A stretch of 64,000 nucleotides of DNA from Nocardia altamirensis NBRC 108246 (GTDB taxonomy: Bacteria > Actinomycetota > Actinomycetes > Mycobacteriales > Mycobacteriaceae). The position numbers and the translations under genes are program-made. The notes beneath the pieces are model-generated. The model was not told where the DNA came from and made no database searches. It saw nothing but the letters and a program-made list of their open reading frames with translations. Shown piece by piece: positions 8,108 through 16,534 of this stretch; within the stretch, counting starts at the first letter, position 1, and the number at the start of each line of letters is the position of its first letter. The stretch spans positions 40,949-104,948 of the forward strand of contig NZ_BDAY01000045.1 in NCBI RefSeq assembly GCF_001612685.1, read 5' to 3'.

Positions 8108-10384
8108 ATGACGACCCAACGGCCGGTGCTCACGGCTGGCTCGCTGTTCGGGCCCTACCGGCTGGATCGGTTGATCGGGCGGGGCGGCATGGGGGAGGTG
8201 TTCGAGGCCTACGACACCGTCAAGGACCGGACGGTCGCGATCAAGGTGCTGCCCGAGAAGCTCAATCACGATCCGGTTTTCCGGGAACGGTTCCGGCGCG
8301 AGTCGCATGCCGCGGCCCGGCTCAAGGAGCCGCACATCATCCCGATCCATGACTACGGGGAGATCGAGGGTCGGCTCTACATCGATATGCGGTTGGTCGA
8401 CGGTGCGAACCTGCGTTCGGTGCTGAAAGCCGAAGCGCCGCTTGCGCCGGACCGTGCGGTCGCGGTGATCCGGCAGGTGGCCGCCGCGCTCGATGCCGCG
8501 CACGCCGACGACCTCGTGCACCGAGACATCAAGCCGGACAACATCTTGCTCACGACGGACGGCTTCGTCTATCTGGTGGATTTCGGTATCGCCCAGTCGA
8601 GTACGAGCGAGAGCTTGACTTCCGATGGGTCTGCGGTCGGCTCGTTCCACTACATGGCGCCGGAGCGGTTCACCTCGCGGCTGGTCACCCCGGCTGCCGA
8701 TGTCTATGCGCTGGCCTGTGTGTTGTACGAATGCCTCACGGGGGCAAGGCCGTATCCGGCGACGACCGACGGCGAGGTGATGCGCGCGCACCTGGTCGAA
8801 CCGCCGCCGCGGCCGAGCATGGCGCGCCACGAGGTGCCGCAGGCGTTCGATGCGGTGATCGCGCGCGGGCTGGCCAAGAACCTGAACGATCGGTATCCCA
8901 CGGCGGGCGAGCTCGCTGCCGCAGCGGAGTCCGCGCTGACCGACGGCGACGTCGACCCGGCGGCGCGCGGTCCGCGAGAAGTGCTGCCGGACAACGAAAT
9001 ACCTACCCAAGCGGACACCGGGCAACTGTGGACACCGACGCAGGTGACCTTGCCCTCGCGGCCTGTGGTGACCGGGCAGTCAGAAGTAGGCGACGTGCCA
9101 GGGGAGACAAGGGAACTTGCGAAGGGGGAGTGGCGCGCGGAAACCGGTCCTCCGGCGTCAACACAGCAGTCCGCAGCGGCAGGGGAGGTCGTCGAAACCT
9201 CGCAGTCGTTGCCTGCGGCGCAACGGCTGGTGGCGGACGAACCCGCGACGGACTCGCAGTCTCCAACAGTCGATGCCACCGATCGGCCGCCGGCCGCCGA
9301 TCCGGGCTCGGCTCGCGTGCCAACCCCGTCGCGAACCCATCGCCGCATACTGCAGCTTGTAGCGCTCACGACCATCGTGATCCTGTGCGCCACCATCGCA
9401 TTCACCACCTGGGCGCTGACCGACACCACCGCGGGCACCGCCGTCGCCAACTCCAGCGCACCGCGCGGCCCCGACATCGAGCTCCTCTCCATCGTCGGCG
9501 CCTCCGGCTACAAGCGCTTCAACTGCGCCCACCGCGACCCCGACGCCACCACTGTCGCCGTCGTCTTCTGCGACCCGAATCCCGCCGCCAGCGACCCGGC
9601 GGCGCGGTTCCTGCGCTTCCGCACCCTCGACCACCTCCGCGCCTACTACCGCGGCTTGTTCTTCGACGTCTTCCGTTCGACCAACTGCCCAGGCGATCCG
9701 CCGGGCCAGGACGGCCCCTCTGTCGTCGACGGCAAGGAGGTGGGCCGGAAAGCTTGCTTCGCCAGCCGCGCGGACGATCCCGCGGTCCCCAAGCCGGGAC
9801 TCGTCCTGACCAACGAATCCGCCCTGGCGGTGGGCATCTTCCTGTGGGCGACCCCTGACGAGCAGCGACTGCGCGACTACATCGCCTTCCGCAACGCCTT
9901 CCAGTTCAAATCTGTTGACGCCGCCCAGGACCCGGATCACTTCACTCCGGCCGACCGCGCCGTGCTCGACCGCCTCCAAGGCGACTTCGGCCCGAACAAC
10001 TGCCGCCACGTCGACCCGCCCGTCGGGCCCGCGAACGCACTGCTCGGGTGCGGCACCCGCGTTGGTTTCCCGTCGGCTTCGTTCGTCGGCATCCCGGACC
10101 GCCAGCAGGCCAAGATCCTCTATCAAGCCAACCTGGGTCAGTTCGCTGGTCACGCCTGTGGCGGTGCGCAGGCCCCTGATGACGTGTGGCGCAAGGACTC
10201 CGGCCCGGTCGGCCGCTTCTTCTGTCACCTGGACAACAGCACCGGCCCGGCGACCTGTCTGATGGCGGTGCACGACGAATTCCTGCTCGCCGCACACTTC
10301 TGCACGTTGCGCGCCGACGACCCGGACCCGGGGCCGAAGACCGAAGCAGACCTACTCGCCTGGTTCCGAAAGTATTTCGGCTGA
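8108..10384 (+). CDS. Transmembrane Ser/Thr protein kinase (PknH/PknD-type)
   Basis: A 758-residue Hanks-type kinase. The catalytic domain (about 14-280) has the glycine loop GRGGMGEVFEAYD, AIKVL with Lys46, the catalytic loop HRDIKPDN (His138-Asp140) and DFG. A Pro/Thr/Gln-rich juxtamembrane linker (about 290-410) leads to one membrane helix at about 412-435. An extracellular domain of about 300 residues with several Cys follows and is probably the sensor. GGAGG lies six bases before the ATG. The adjacent convergent gene encodes a BTAD/FHA regulator, the same pairing as PknH and EmbR in Mycobacterium tuberculosis, where the kinase phosphorylates the regulator. That partnership is inferred here from gene order and domains. 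Confidence 0.9.
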   Translation: MTTQRPVLTAGSLFGPYRLDRLIGRGGMGEVFEAYDTVKDRTVAIKVLPEKLNHDPVFRERFRRESHAAARLKEPHIIPIHDYGEIEGRLYIDMRLVDGANLRSVLKAEAPLAPDRAVAVIRQVAAALDAAHADDLVHRDIKPDNILLTTDGFVYLVDFGIAQSSTSESLTSDGSAVGSFHYMAPERFTSRLVTPAADVYALACVLYECLTGARPYPATTDGEVMRAHLVEPPPRPSMARHEVPQAFDAVIARGLAKNLNDRYPTAGELAAAAESALTDGDVDPAARGPREVLPDNEIPTQADTGQLWTPTQVTLPSRPVVTGQSEVGDVPGETRELAKGEWRAETGPPASTQQSAAAGEVVETSQSLPAAQRLVADEPATDSQSPTVDATDRPPAADPGSARVPTPSRTHRRILQLVALTTIVILCATIAFTTWALTDTTAGTAVANSSAPRGPDIELLSIVGASGYKRFNCAHRDPDATTVAVVFCDPNPAASDPAARFLRFRTLDHLRAYYRGLFFDVFRSTNCPGDPPGQDGPSVVDGKEVGRKACFASRADDPAVPKPGLVLTNESALAVGIFLWATPDEQRLRDYIAFRNAFQFKSVDAAQDPDHFTPADRAVLDRLQGDFGPNNCRHVDPPVGPANALLGCGTRVGFPSASFVGIPDRQQAKILYQANLGQFAGHACGGAQAPDDVWRKDSGPVGRFFCHLDNSTGPATCLMAVHDEFLLAAHFCTLRADDPDPGPKTEADLLAWFRKYFG

Positions 10385-11512
10385 CTAGGCCTCCGGCGGC
10401 ACCAGCATGAACACCAACTCGTATTCGCCGATCCGAATCGTCGCACCGTCGGTGAGCGCGACACTGTCGACAATTCGCATCCCTTCGACGAACACCCCGT
10501 TCGAGGACAGCAGATCCTTGATCAGATAGGTGATTCCGTTGTGCAGGATGGCCGCGTGATGCCTGCTGACTTTGCCGTGCTGGAGCACGATGTCGTTGTC
10601 CGGCAACCGTCCGATCCTGGTGATGGTTCCGGTGATCGCGTAGGTGGTGCCCGATCGTTCTCGCAGCAGCGCGGTCGGCCCGCCCGAGTTCAGATCGACG
10701 ATGGTCGTCGCCCGAAACGACGAGATGGCGGCCTTGGCGCGGAGTTCGAGCGGTTCCTGCCGCAGGATGCGCGCCTCCAGCTCCCGGATGGGCGGGCTCG
10801 GGTCGATGCCGAGCTCGTCGGACAGGGTCGCGCGCAGTCGCCTGGCGGCGTCGAGTGCGTCGGATTGCCGTCCGTCCACGTACAGCGCGGTGATCAACTG
10901 TTCCCACAGTGGTTCGCGCAGTGGATATTCACCGACCAGCAGCGCGAGCTCGGACACCACCGCCTCGGCCCGCCCCTCCGCGATATCGGCTTCGGCCCTG
11001 CCTTCGATAACGGCAAGGCGGTCGTCGTCGAGCACCGTGGCATACGCGTCGGCGAAACCGAGTCCACGCAGGTCGGCAAGCACCGGACCGCGCCACTGAG
11101 CCAATGCGCTGGACAGCAATTCGCTCGCCGTGCGGAACCGCCCCGCGGTGAGCGCGCGCAGCCCGGCCTCCTTGCGCACCCGGAACCGCTGCACGTCGCT
11201 GGCCTCGTCGGCGACCGATACCCGGTAGCCTGCGCCGACCTGAGCCAGCATCACGCGAGCATCGAGCCCGTTGTCACGCAGGGGTTTCCGCAGATTGGAC
11301 ACGATGGTGTGCAGGCTGACGCGGATATCCGGCGGCGGACTTTCCTCCCAGACCGCCTGTGCCAGCGCCTCGATCGCCACCGGCCGGTTCGCGTTGATCA
11401 CCAGATAGGCGAGCACGGCTCGCTGTTTGGGCCCGCCGAGGGCCTGCGCGACACCGTCGATCGCCAGCTCGACCGCGCCGAGGACACCGAACTGTGCGCG
11501 CACCGCGGTCAT
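10385..11512 (-). CDS. EmbR-like transcription regulator (winged helix, BTAD, FHA)
   Basis: A 375-residue protein. The N-terminal OmpR-like winged helix (FGVLGAVELAIDG...KQRAVLAYLVINANRPV), a bacterial transcriptional activation domain (about 100-250) and a C-terminal FHA domain follow in order. The FHA part shows IGRLPDNDIVLQHGKVSRHH and SSNGVFVEG, so it should bind phosphothreonine. This is the EmbR/SARP architecture. EmbR is activated by phosphorylation by PknH, and the kinase next door is the obvious upstream partner. ATG 11512 was chosen at the start of the conserved winged helix, since earlier in-frame codons give a Cys-rich, non-conserved leader. Its stop lies immediately beside that of the kinase. 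The target genes are not evident. Confidence 0.88.
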   Translation of the reverse strand: MTAVRAQFGVLGAVELAIDGVAQALGGPKQRAVLAYLVINANRPVAIEALAQAVWEESPPPDIRVSLHTIVSNLRKPLRDNGLDARVMLAQVGAGYRVSVADEASDVQRFRVRKEAGLRALTAGRFRTASELLSSALAQWRGPVLADLRGLGFADAYATVLDDDRLAVIEGRAEADIAEGRAEAVVSELALLVGEYPLREPLWEQLITALYVDGRQSDALDAARRLRATLSDELGIDPSPPIRELEARILRQEPLELRAKAAISSFRATTIVDLNSGGPTALLRERSGTTYAITGTITRIGRLPDNDIVLQHGKVSRHHAAILHNGITYLIKDLLSSNGVFVEGMRIVDSVALTDGATIRIGEYELVFMLVPPEA

Positions 11513-11833
11513 GGCCACACTCCTCACGACGTGACAACACCCACACGCCGCTTGTGAGCGTAACCGGCAAGCACAGCTGAGCGCCATCGGTCCGATATCT
11601 ATTGTGCCTGGCCTGCAAGGGTTTCCGACACTTTTGGACACTCGAGAGGTTGCCCTTGGCGATTCGATCAGGGATCCTGGATGGTCACGGCATTCGACGT
11701 AGCACAACTGCCGCACTGGCCAGGGCGTGTTCACCCGCCCGCAACTCTTCCGGCAACGCCCGTGCGATCGCGGTTCATCCGGGGTTACCCGGCGGCGCTT
11801 ACCTTTCGGTTACGCGGAAAAGGAGCCGGCGGC
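11513..11833. other. Divergent promoter region between embR-like and lysR genes
   Basis: No gene is seen. Both divergent genes must be controlled from here. AAGGAG eight bases before 11834 is the LysR gene's ribosome-binding site. No clear sigma-70-like box or strong inverted repeat was found by eye. Confidence 0.4.
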
Positions 11834-12766
11834 ATGGAGTTCCGACATCTGGTTTCATTCATCACAATTGCCGAAGAGCTGCATTTCGGCCGCGCAGCGC
11901 AGCGCTTGCACCTCACGCAGCCCAGTCTGAGTGCCCAGCTGCAGAAGCTGGAGAAGTCGTTAGGCGTGCAACTGGTCGCACGCAACTCGCACGAGGTCAA
12001 ACTGACCCCGGCGGGTCGGGAATTCGAGAGTCAAGCCCGGATCATCGTCGCCCAGATGGACCGGGCCGCAGAGGTCGCGAAAGCGACAGCGGAGGGACGG
12101 GCAGGCACGCTCAACATCGGCTACAACCTACCGGCGAGCAGGCATGTGCTGCCTGAGGCGCTGGTCAAGATGACCGAGCAGCACCCCGACATCGTGGTGT
12201 CGCTGTGGGAGAAGCGCACCGGGCCACAGCTGGCCGCGCTGTCCGACGGCTCGCTCGACCTGGCGTTGGTGTACGGGCACCCGAGTACCACGGACTTCCG
12301 GTATCGGCGGCTGCTGCACCGGGTTCCGCTGGTTGCGGTGGTCGGCAGGCGACACAGGTGGGCCGACCGGCCCGGCGTGCCGTTCTCTGAGTTGGAGGGG
12401 CAGGAGTGCGTGCTGTTCGCCCGCGAACAGTGTCCGGCGATGTACGACTCGATCTTCCGCGCGGCCGCGGACACCAGGATCACGTTGTCGGTGGCGCAGA
12501 CCGCCGACGATCCCGGCGCGACCGCGCACATGGTTTCGGTGCGCCCGCTGGTCGGGTTCGCCTCGTTGCCGCGCGCGATTTCGATGGGTATGGGTGCGCC
12601 GGGAAGCAGTTCGGTGGCGGTCAAACTCTTCGATCCGGTGCCGACTCTCGATTTGTACGCGGTGTGGCGTGCGGATGAGAGCAATCCGGCGGTGTCGCTT
12701 TTCCTGGACTGTGTGGATTCGCCGGAACCGGCCCGGATCGATATTGCCCGCGCGGTGTCTGCCTGA
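11834..12766 (+). CDS. LysR-family transcription regulator at the head of the lipid cluster
   Basis: A 310-residue LysR-type regulator. The N-terminal helix-turn-helix reads FHFGRAAQ-like (ELHFGRAAQRLHLTQPSLSA) with a following linker helix. The remainder is the two-lobed effector-binding domain. It is the last gene before the acyl ligase and synthase genes and on the same strand. LysR regulators usually sense a small effector and often control an adjacent operon, so control of the lipid cluster is a reasonable guess. Two short inverted repeats lie between it and the ligase gene. It resembles the second LysR protein at 56585 in its DNA-binding helix. Confidence 0.88.
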   Translation: MEFRHLVSFITIAEELHFGRAAQRLHLTQPSLSAQLQKLEKSLGVQLVARNSHEVKLTPAGREFESQARIIVAQMDRAAEVAKATAEGRAGTLNIGYNLPASRHVLPEALVKMTEQHPDIVVSLWEKRTGPQLAALSDGSLDLALVYGHPSTTDFRYRRLLHRVPLVAVVGRRHRWADRPGVPFSELEGQECVLFAREQCPAMYDSIFRAAADTRITLSVAQTADDPGATAHMVSVRPLVGFASLPRAISMGMGAPGSSSVAVKLFDPVPTLDLYAVWRADESNPAVSLFLDCVDSPEPARIDIARAVSA

Positions 12767-12792
12767 GCCGTTCGATAGGCCATGACATTCGT

Positions 12793-12834
12793 GCGGTAGG
12801 AACCGCGATATCACCGATACGGTAATTGGTTACC
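12793..12834. promoter_or_regulatory. Paired inverted repeats upstream of the lipid cluster, candidate operator
   Basis: GCGGT-AGGA-ACCGC (12793-12806) and GGTAA-TTGG-TTACC (12821-12834) lie just upstream of the ligase gene start at 12855. Short dyads of this size in front of a cluster and behind its regulator gene suit an operator. That the LysR protein binds them is inference only. Confidence 0.35.
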
Positions 12835-12854
12835 AGCGACCAGAATTCGACATT

Positions 12855-14546
12855 GTGAACACAGTGTCTGTCATCGCGGTGTCCAGCACCGAGAATGGTA
12901 TCGATCTTCCGGACGACGCGAGTTTGTACTCGGTGATATCCGGTGCGGCCGCCGAACACCCGCAACGGCCTTCCCTGTGCGGTGCGGACGGAACGCAACT
13001 CACGTGTGCCGATGTCGATCGGCAGGCCCGCGCGCTGGCCTCAGCCCTGGCCGCGCGCGGGGTGGTGGCCGGGGATCGCGTGGCGATCCTCGGCCGCACC
13101 AGCCTGGAGTGGGCCTTGCTCGACGGCGCGTTGCTCGCGCTCGGCGCCGTGGTGGTTCCGGTGTACCCGACCTCCTCGGCGGTGCAGATCGAGCACATCC
13201 TGACCGACAGCGGCAGTGCGTTTTTCGCGGCCGAGGACGATACGGACGCCGAACGCCTGCGCGCGGCGGGCGCGGGCGAGGTGTGGACCTTCCCGCAGCT
13301 GGCCGAATGGGCAAGCGGCGCGGTCGATCCCGCGCTGGCCGAGCGCATCGCGGCGGTGCGTGCCGACGATCTGGCGATGATCGTGTACACCAGCGGCACG
13401 ACCGGCGTGTCCAAGGGCTGCTTGATCACTCACCGGAATATGTTCGTCTCGTCGGCGAACACGGTGCGCCAGACCGGCGAGATGTTCGACGGCACAACGG
13501 TGCTCGCGCTGCCGCTGTCGCATGTGTTCGGTCAGACCATCCTGTTCGCCTGCCTGTTCGGTGGAAGCCGGACGCATCTGCTGCCCGGCATTCCCGACCT
13601 GGTTCCGGTGCTGCCGACGCTGCGCCCGACCTTCCTCGCGCTGATTCCGTTCGGGCTGGAGAAGATTCGCAAGTACTGCCGCACCATGCTGACGGGCACG
13701 GAGGAGCAGGATGCGGTGGCCCGCGGCCTGGAGCTGTTGCGCGCGCAGACGACGCCCGAGGTGTCCGAGCATGCGGTGGCGGCCGCGCTCGGTGGCCGGT
13801 TGCGCTATGTCATCTCCGGCGGTGCCTCGCTGGACGATTCGACCAGCGGCTTCTACGCGGGATTCGGTGTGGTGCTGCTGAACTGCTACGGGCTCACCGA
13901 GGCCGCGACCGCGGTCACGGTCAGTGCGCCGGAGACCAACCGGCTCGGGACGGTCGGCAAGCCGATCCCCGGCACCTCGGTGGCCATCGCAGAGTCCGAC
14001 GGTGAGGTGCTCGTCGGCGGTCCGCACGTCTCGCCCGGCTACTGGGGCGCGGCCGCCAGCCAGTCCACTGTGGACGACGAAGGTTGGCTGCACACCGGCG
14101 ATCTCGGTGAAGTCGACGCCGAGGGCTACCTCCGGATCACCGGCCGGAAGAAGGAGATCCTGGTGACCTCCGGCGGCAAGAATGTCGCGCCCGCGCCGCT
14201 GGAGGACCGGGTCCGGCTGCACCCGCTGGTGAGCAACTGCATGGTCATCGGCGATGGCCGCGACTTCGTCACCGCTCTGGTGACAGTGGACCCGGTTCAG
14301 GTGGAACGCTGGCAGGCCGCGACGCCGGACGGCGAACTCGCCGACGCCATCCAAGCGGCGGTCGACGACGCGAATTCCCTTGTCTCCCGCGCCGAGTCGA
14401 TTCGCGCGTTCCGGATCGTCGACGGTGATTTCACGGTCGAGGACGGATTGTTGACCTCGTCACGAAAACTGCGGCGCGTCGCCATTGCCGACGCCTACGC
14501 CGCCGACATCGACCACCTGTATCGGGCCCGCACACCCGCTGTATAG
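12855..14546 (+). CDS. Long-chain acyl-CoA/acyl-ACP synthetase (FadD-type)
   Basis: A 563-residue adenylate-forming enzyme that activates a fatty acid as acyl-AMP and transfers it to CoA or a carrier protein. The P-loop-like A3 motif IVYTSGTTGVSKG, NCYGLTEAAT, GYLRITGRKKEILVTSGGKN and the hinge region are all present. The compact length and the LRPTFLALIPFGLEKI segment are like the FadD15 group of long-chain ligases. It starts at GTG 12855. It is the first enzyme of the cluster and could load a starter acid onto the synthase or activate the finished lipid. Neighbouring genes follow on the same strand. Confidence 0.87.
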   Translation: MNTVSVIAVSSTENGIDLPDDASLYSVISGAAAEHPQRPSLCGADGTQLTCADVDRQARALASALAARGVVAGDRVAILGRTSLEWALLDGALLALGAVVVPVYPTSSAVQIEHILTDSGSAFFAAEDDTDAERLRAAGAGEVWTFPQLAEWASGAVDPALAERIAAVRADDLAMIVYTSGTTGVSKGCLITHRNMFVSSANTVRQTGEMFDGTTVLALPLSHVFGQTILFACLFGGSRTHLLPGIPDLVPVLPTLRPTFLALIPFGLEKIRKYCRTMLTGTEEQDAVARGLELLRAQTTPEVSEHAVAAALGGRLRYVISGGASLDDSTSGFYAGFGVVLLNCYGLTEAATAVTVSAPETNRLGTVGKPIPGTSVAIAESDGEVLVGGPHVSPGYWGAAASQSTVDDEGWLHTGDLGEVDAEGYLRITGRKKEILVTSGGKNVAPAPLEDRVRLHPLVSNCMVIGDGRDFVTALVTVDPVQVERWQAATPDGELADAIQAAVDDANSLVSRAESIRAFRIVDGDFTVEDGLLTSSRKLRRVAIADAYAADIDHLYRARTPAV

Positions 14547-14651
14547 GCGGGGTCGATCGCCCGATGAATTACGGCTGCGCGCGGTGGTTCCCACCGCGCG
14601 CCGCGCACAGACTCGACATCGGAATTCGACTACCGGAAAGTGATGCGAAAC

Positions 14652-15902
14652 ATGTACGACGTCATCGTTGTCGGAACTCGGGTCGCGGGTTCCCCGCTGG
14701 CCATGCTCCTCGCCGAGAAGGGCTACCGCGTCCTCGCCGTGGACCGCGCCACCTTCCCGAGCGACACCCCATCGACGCACTACATCCACCAGGCCGGGCT
14801 CGGCTTCCTGAAGTCGTGGGGCCTGCTGGATCAGGTGATCGCCGCAGGCACCCCGGCGATCCGGCACCTGAACTTCTCCTACACCGACATCGTCATCAAC
14901 GGTTTCGCCAACGTGTCGGCCGACGGCATCGACGCCGTCTACTGCCCGCGCCGCACCGTGCTGGACAAGATCCTGGTCGACGCGGCGGGCAACGCCGGCG
15001 CCGAGGTGATCAACGGTTTCACCGTCAATGAGCTGATCTTCGATGGCGACCAGGTGGTCGGCATCCGCGGCCAGGTCGGCGAGGGCGCCGAGCAGGAGTT
15101 CCGCGCCAAGCTGGTGATCGGCGCCGACGGATCGAACTCGGTCGTCGCCAAGGCGGTCGGCGCGGAGGTCTACGAGGGGTCCCCCGCAGCGTGCTTCATC
15201 TACTACTCGTACTACGAGGGCGTCGACTGGGGCATGCACCACCGCACCGGCTTCAACGAGCAGCAGTTCGCGGCCTGGCCGACCAACGACGACCTGTCGC
15301 TGGTCGCGGTCATGCGCAAGCGGGACCGGTTCCGCGACTTCCGCACCGACCCCGACGCGGGCGTGCAGGAGATCGTCAGCCAGATCGACCCGGAACTCGG
15401 TGCGCGCCTGCGTGATACGGGCAAGCGCGTGGAGCCGTTCCGGCCGATGCTGTACCCGGACAACTACCGCCGCCGCTCCTTCGGCCCCGGCTGGGCGCTC
15501 GTCGGCGACGCCGGCTACCACAAGGACCCGTTCACCGGCTGGGGCATCACCGACGCCTTCAAGTACGCGCAGCTGCTTGCCGACCTGGTGGACGAGGGTC
15601 TGTCCGGCGCCCGCCCGATGGACGACGTGCTCGCCGAGTACGAGCGCGAGCGTGACGCGCAGAGTGCCAGCACCTATGAACTGACGCAGAGCATTTCGGA
15701 ACTGTCGCTGACGCCGTACTACGACTCGGTCTTCCGCGCCACCAGCTACGACGCCGACTACATCAAGGGCTTCTTCGGGCTGATCGCCGGGATCTACCCG
15801 CCGGACAAGTACTTCGGCGAGGAAGAGCTCGCCGCACTGTACGAGAAGGTCGACTTCCCCGCGGCGGCACGGCATGTCACCAAGGACGGAGTGACCGCGT
15901 GA
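14652..15902 (+). CDS. FAD-dependent oxidoreductase (aromatic-hydroxylase/geranylgeranyl-reductase fold)
   Basis: A 416-residue flavoprotein. The dinucleotide-binding start MYDVIVVGTRVAGSPLA (first Gly of GxGxxG shifted), the LVIGADGSNSVV motif and ALVGDAGYHKDPFTGWGITD place it in the FAD-binding-3 superfamily, which covers monooxygenases, halogenases and prenyl reductases. No halogenase lysine motif is obvious. In the cluster it could hydroxylate or saturate the acyl chain. In-frame starts at GTG 14640 and ATG 14643 are alternatives, and GGAAAG lies just upstream. Its stop overlaps the GTG of the next gene (GTGA). Confidence 0.82.
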   Translation: MYDVIVVGTRVAGSPLAMLLAEKGYRVLAVDRATFPSDTPSTHYIHQAGLGFLKSWGLLDQVIAAGTPAIRHLNFSYTDIVINGFANVSADGIDAVYCPRRTVLDKILVDAAGNAGAEVINGFTVNELIFDGDQVVGIRGQVGEGAEQEFRAKLVIGADGSNSVVAKAVGAEVYEGSPAACFIYYSYYEGVDWGMHHRTGFNEQQFAAWPTNDDLSLVAVMRKRDRFRDFRTDPDAGVQEIVSQIDPELGARLRDTGKRVEPFRPMLYPDNYRRRSFGPGWALVGDAGYHKDPFTGWGITDAFKYAQLLADLVDEGLSGARPMDDVLAEYERERDAQSASTYELTQSISELSLTPYYDSVFRATSYDADYIKGFFGLIAGIYPPDKYFGEEELAALYEKVDFPAAARHVTKDGVTA

Positions 15903-16504
15903 GCACCCCCGGCCTAACCGCCCTGGGTGACAGCTTCGTCGAAGGCCGCGGCGACGCCGCGGCCGGTGGCGGCTACCGCGGCTGGGTGCCTCGGCTCGGC
16001 GGGCAGCTCGGTCTGCGGCCAGCGACGGTGCGCAACCTCGGCGTGCACGGCGCCACCACCAGCGTGGTGCTCGAACAGCAACTGCGCCAAGCTGTCTCGG
16101 CGCGGTCCGGACTCTACGGAGTCGTGGTCGGGGTGAACGATCTGGTCAGCGATTTCGACGCGGACCGGTTCGAGCGCAACCTCGGCACCCTGTTCGACGC
16201 CCTGCGTGCCGGTGGCGCAACGGTGTTCACCGCCAGCTACCCGGATATCCCGGCCCGGCTTCCGGTGCCGGACGGGTTCCGCGGGCTGCTGCGGGAACGC
16301 TTCGCGTTCGCCAACGCGGTGCTGGCCACCGTCACCGCCGACACCGGCACGCTGCTGCTGGATATCGCGGCCGAGCCGGAGTGGGAGCGCGCCGAGGTGT
16401 GGACCGCCGACGGCCTGCACCCGAGCTCGCTCGGCCATCACCTGTTCGCCGCGGGCGCTGCCGACCTGATCGCGTCGCGCACCGCGACAACCGTCGCCGC
16501 CTGA
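15899..16504 (+). CDS. SGNH/GDSL-family hydrolase
   Basis: A 201-residue protein without signal peptide. The blocks of SGNH hydrolases are present: LGDSFVEG (nucleophile Ser), a Gly-containing NLGVHGATT, GVNDL (Asn) and the C-terminal DGLHPSSLGHHL with the catalytic Asp and His. Such enzymes cleave esters or thioesters. Sitting between the FAD enzyme and the lipid synthase, with a four-base overlap upstream, it may release or edit the acyl product, as no thioesterase domain is seen in the synthase. That role is inferred. Confidence 0.85.
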   Translation: MSTPGLTALGDSFVEGRGDAAAGGGYRGWVPRLGGQLGLRPATVRNLGVHGATTSVVLEQQLRQAVSARSGLYGVVVGVNDLVSDFDADRFERNLGTLFDALRAGGATVFTASYPDIPARLPVPDGFRGLLRERFAFANAVLATVTADTGTLLLDIAAEPEWERAEVWTADGLHPSSLGHHLFAAGAADLIASRTATTVAA

Positions 16505-16534
16505 ATCTTTCCATCCGGTTCGAGAGGAACTTTC

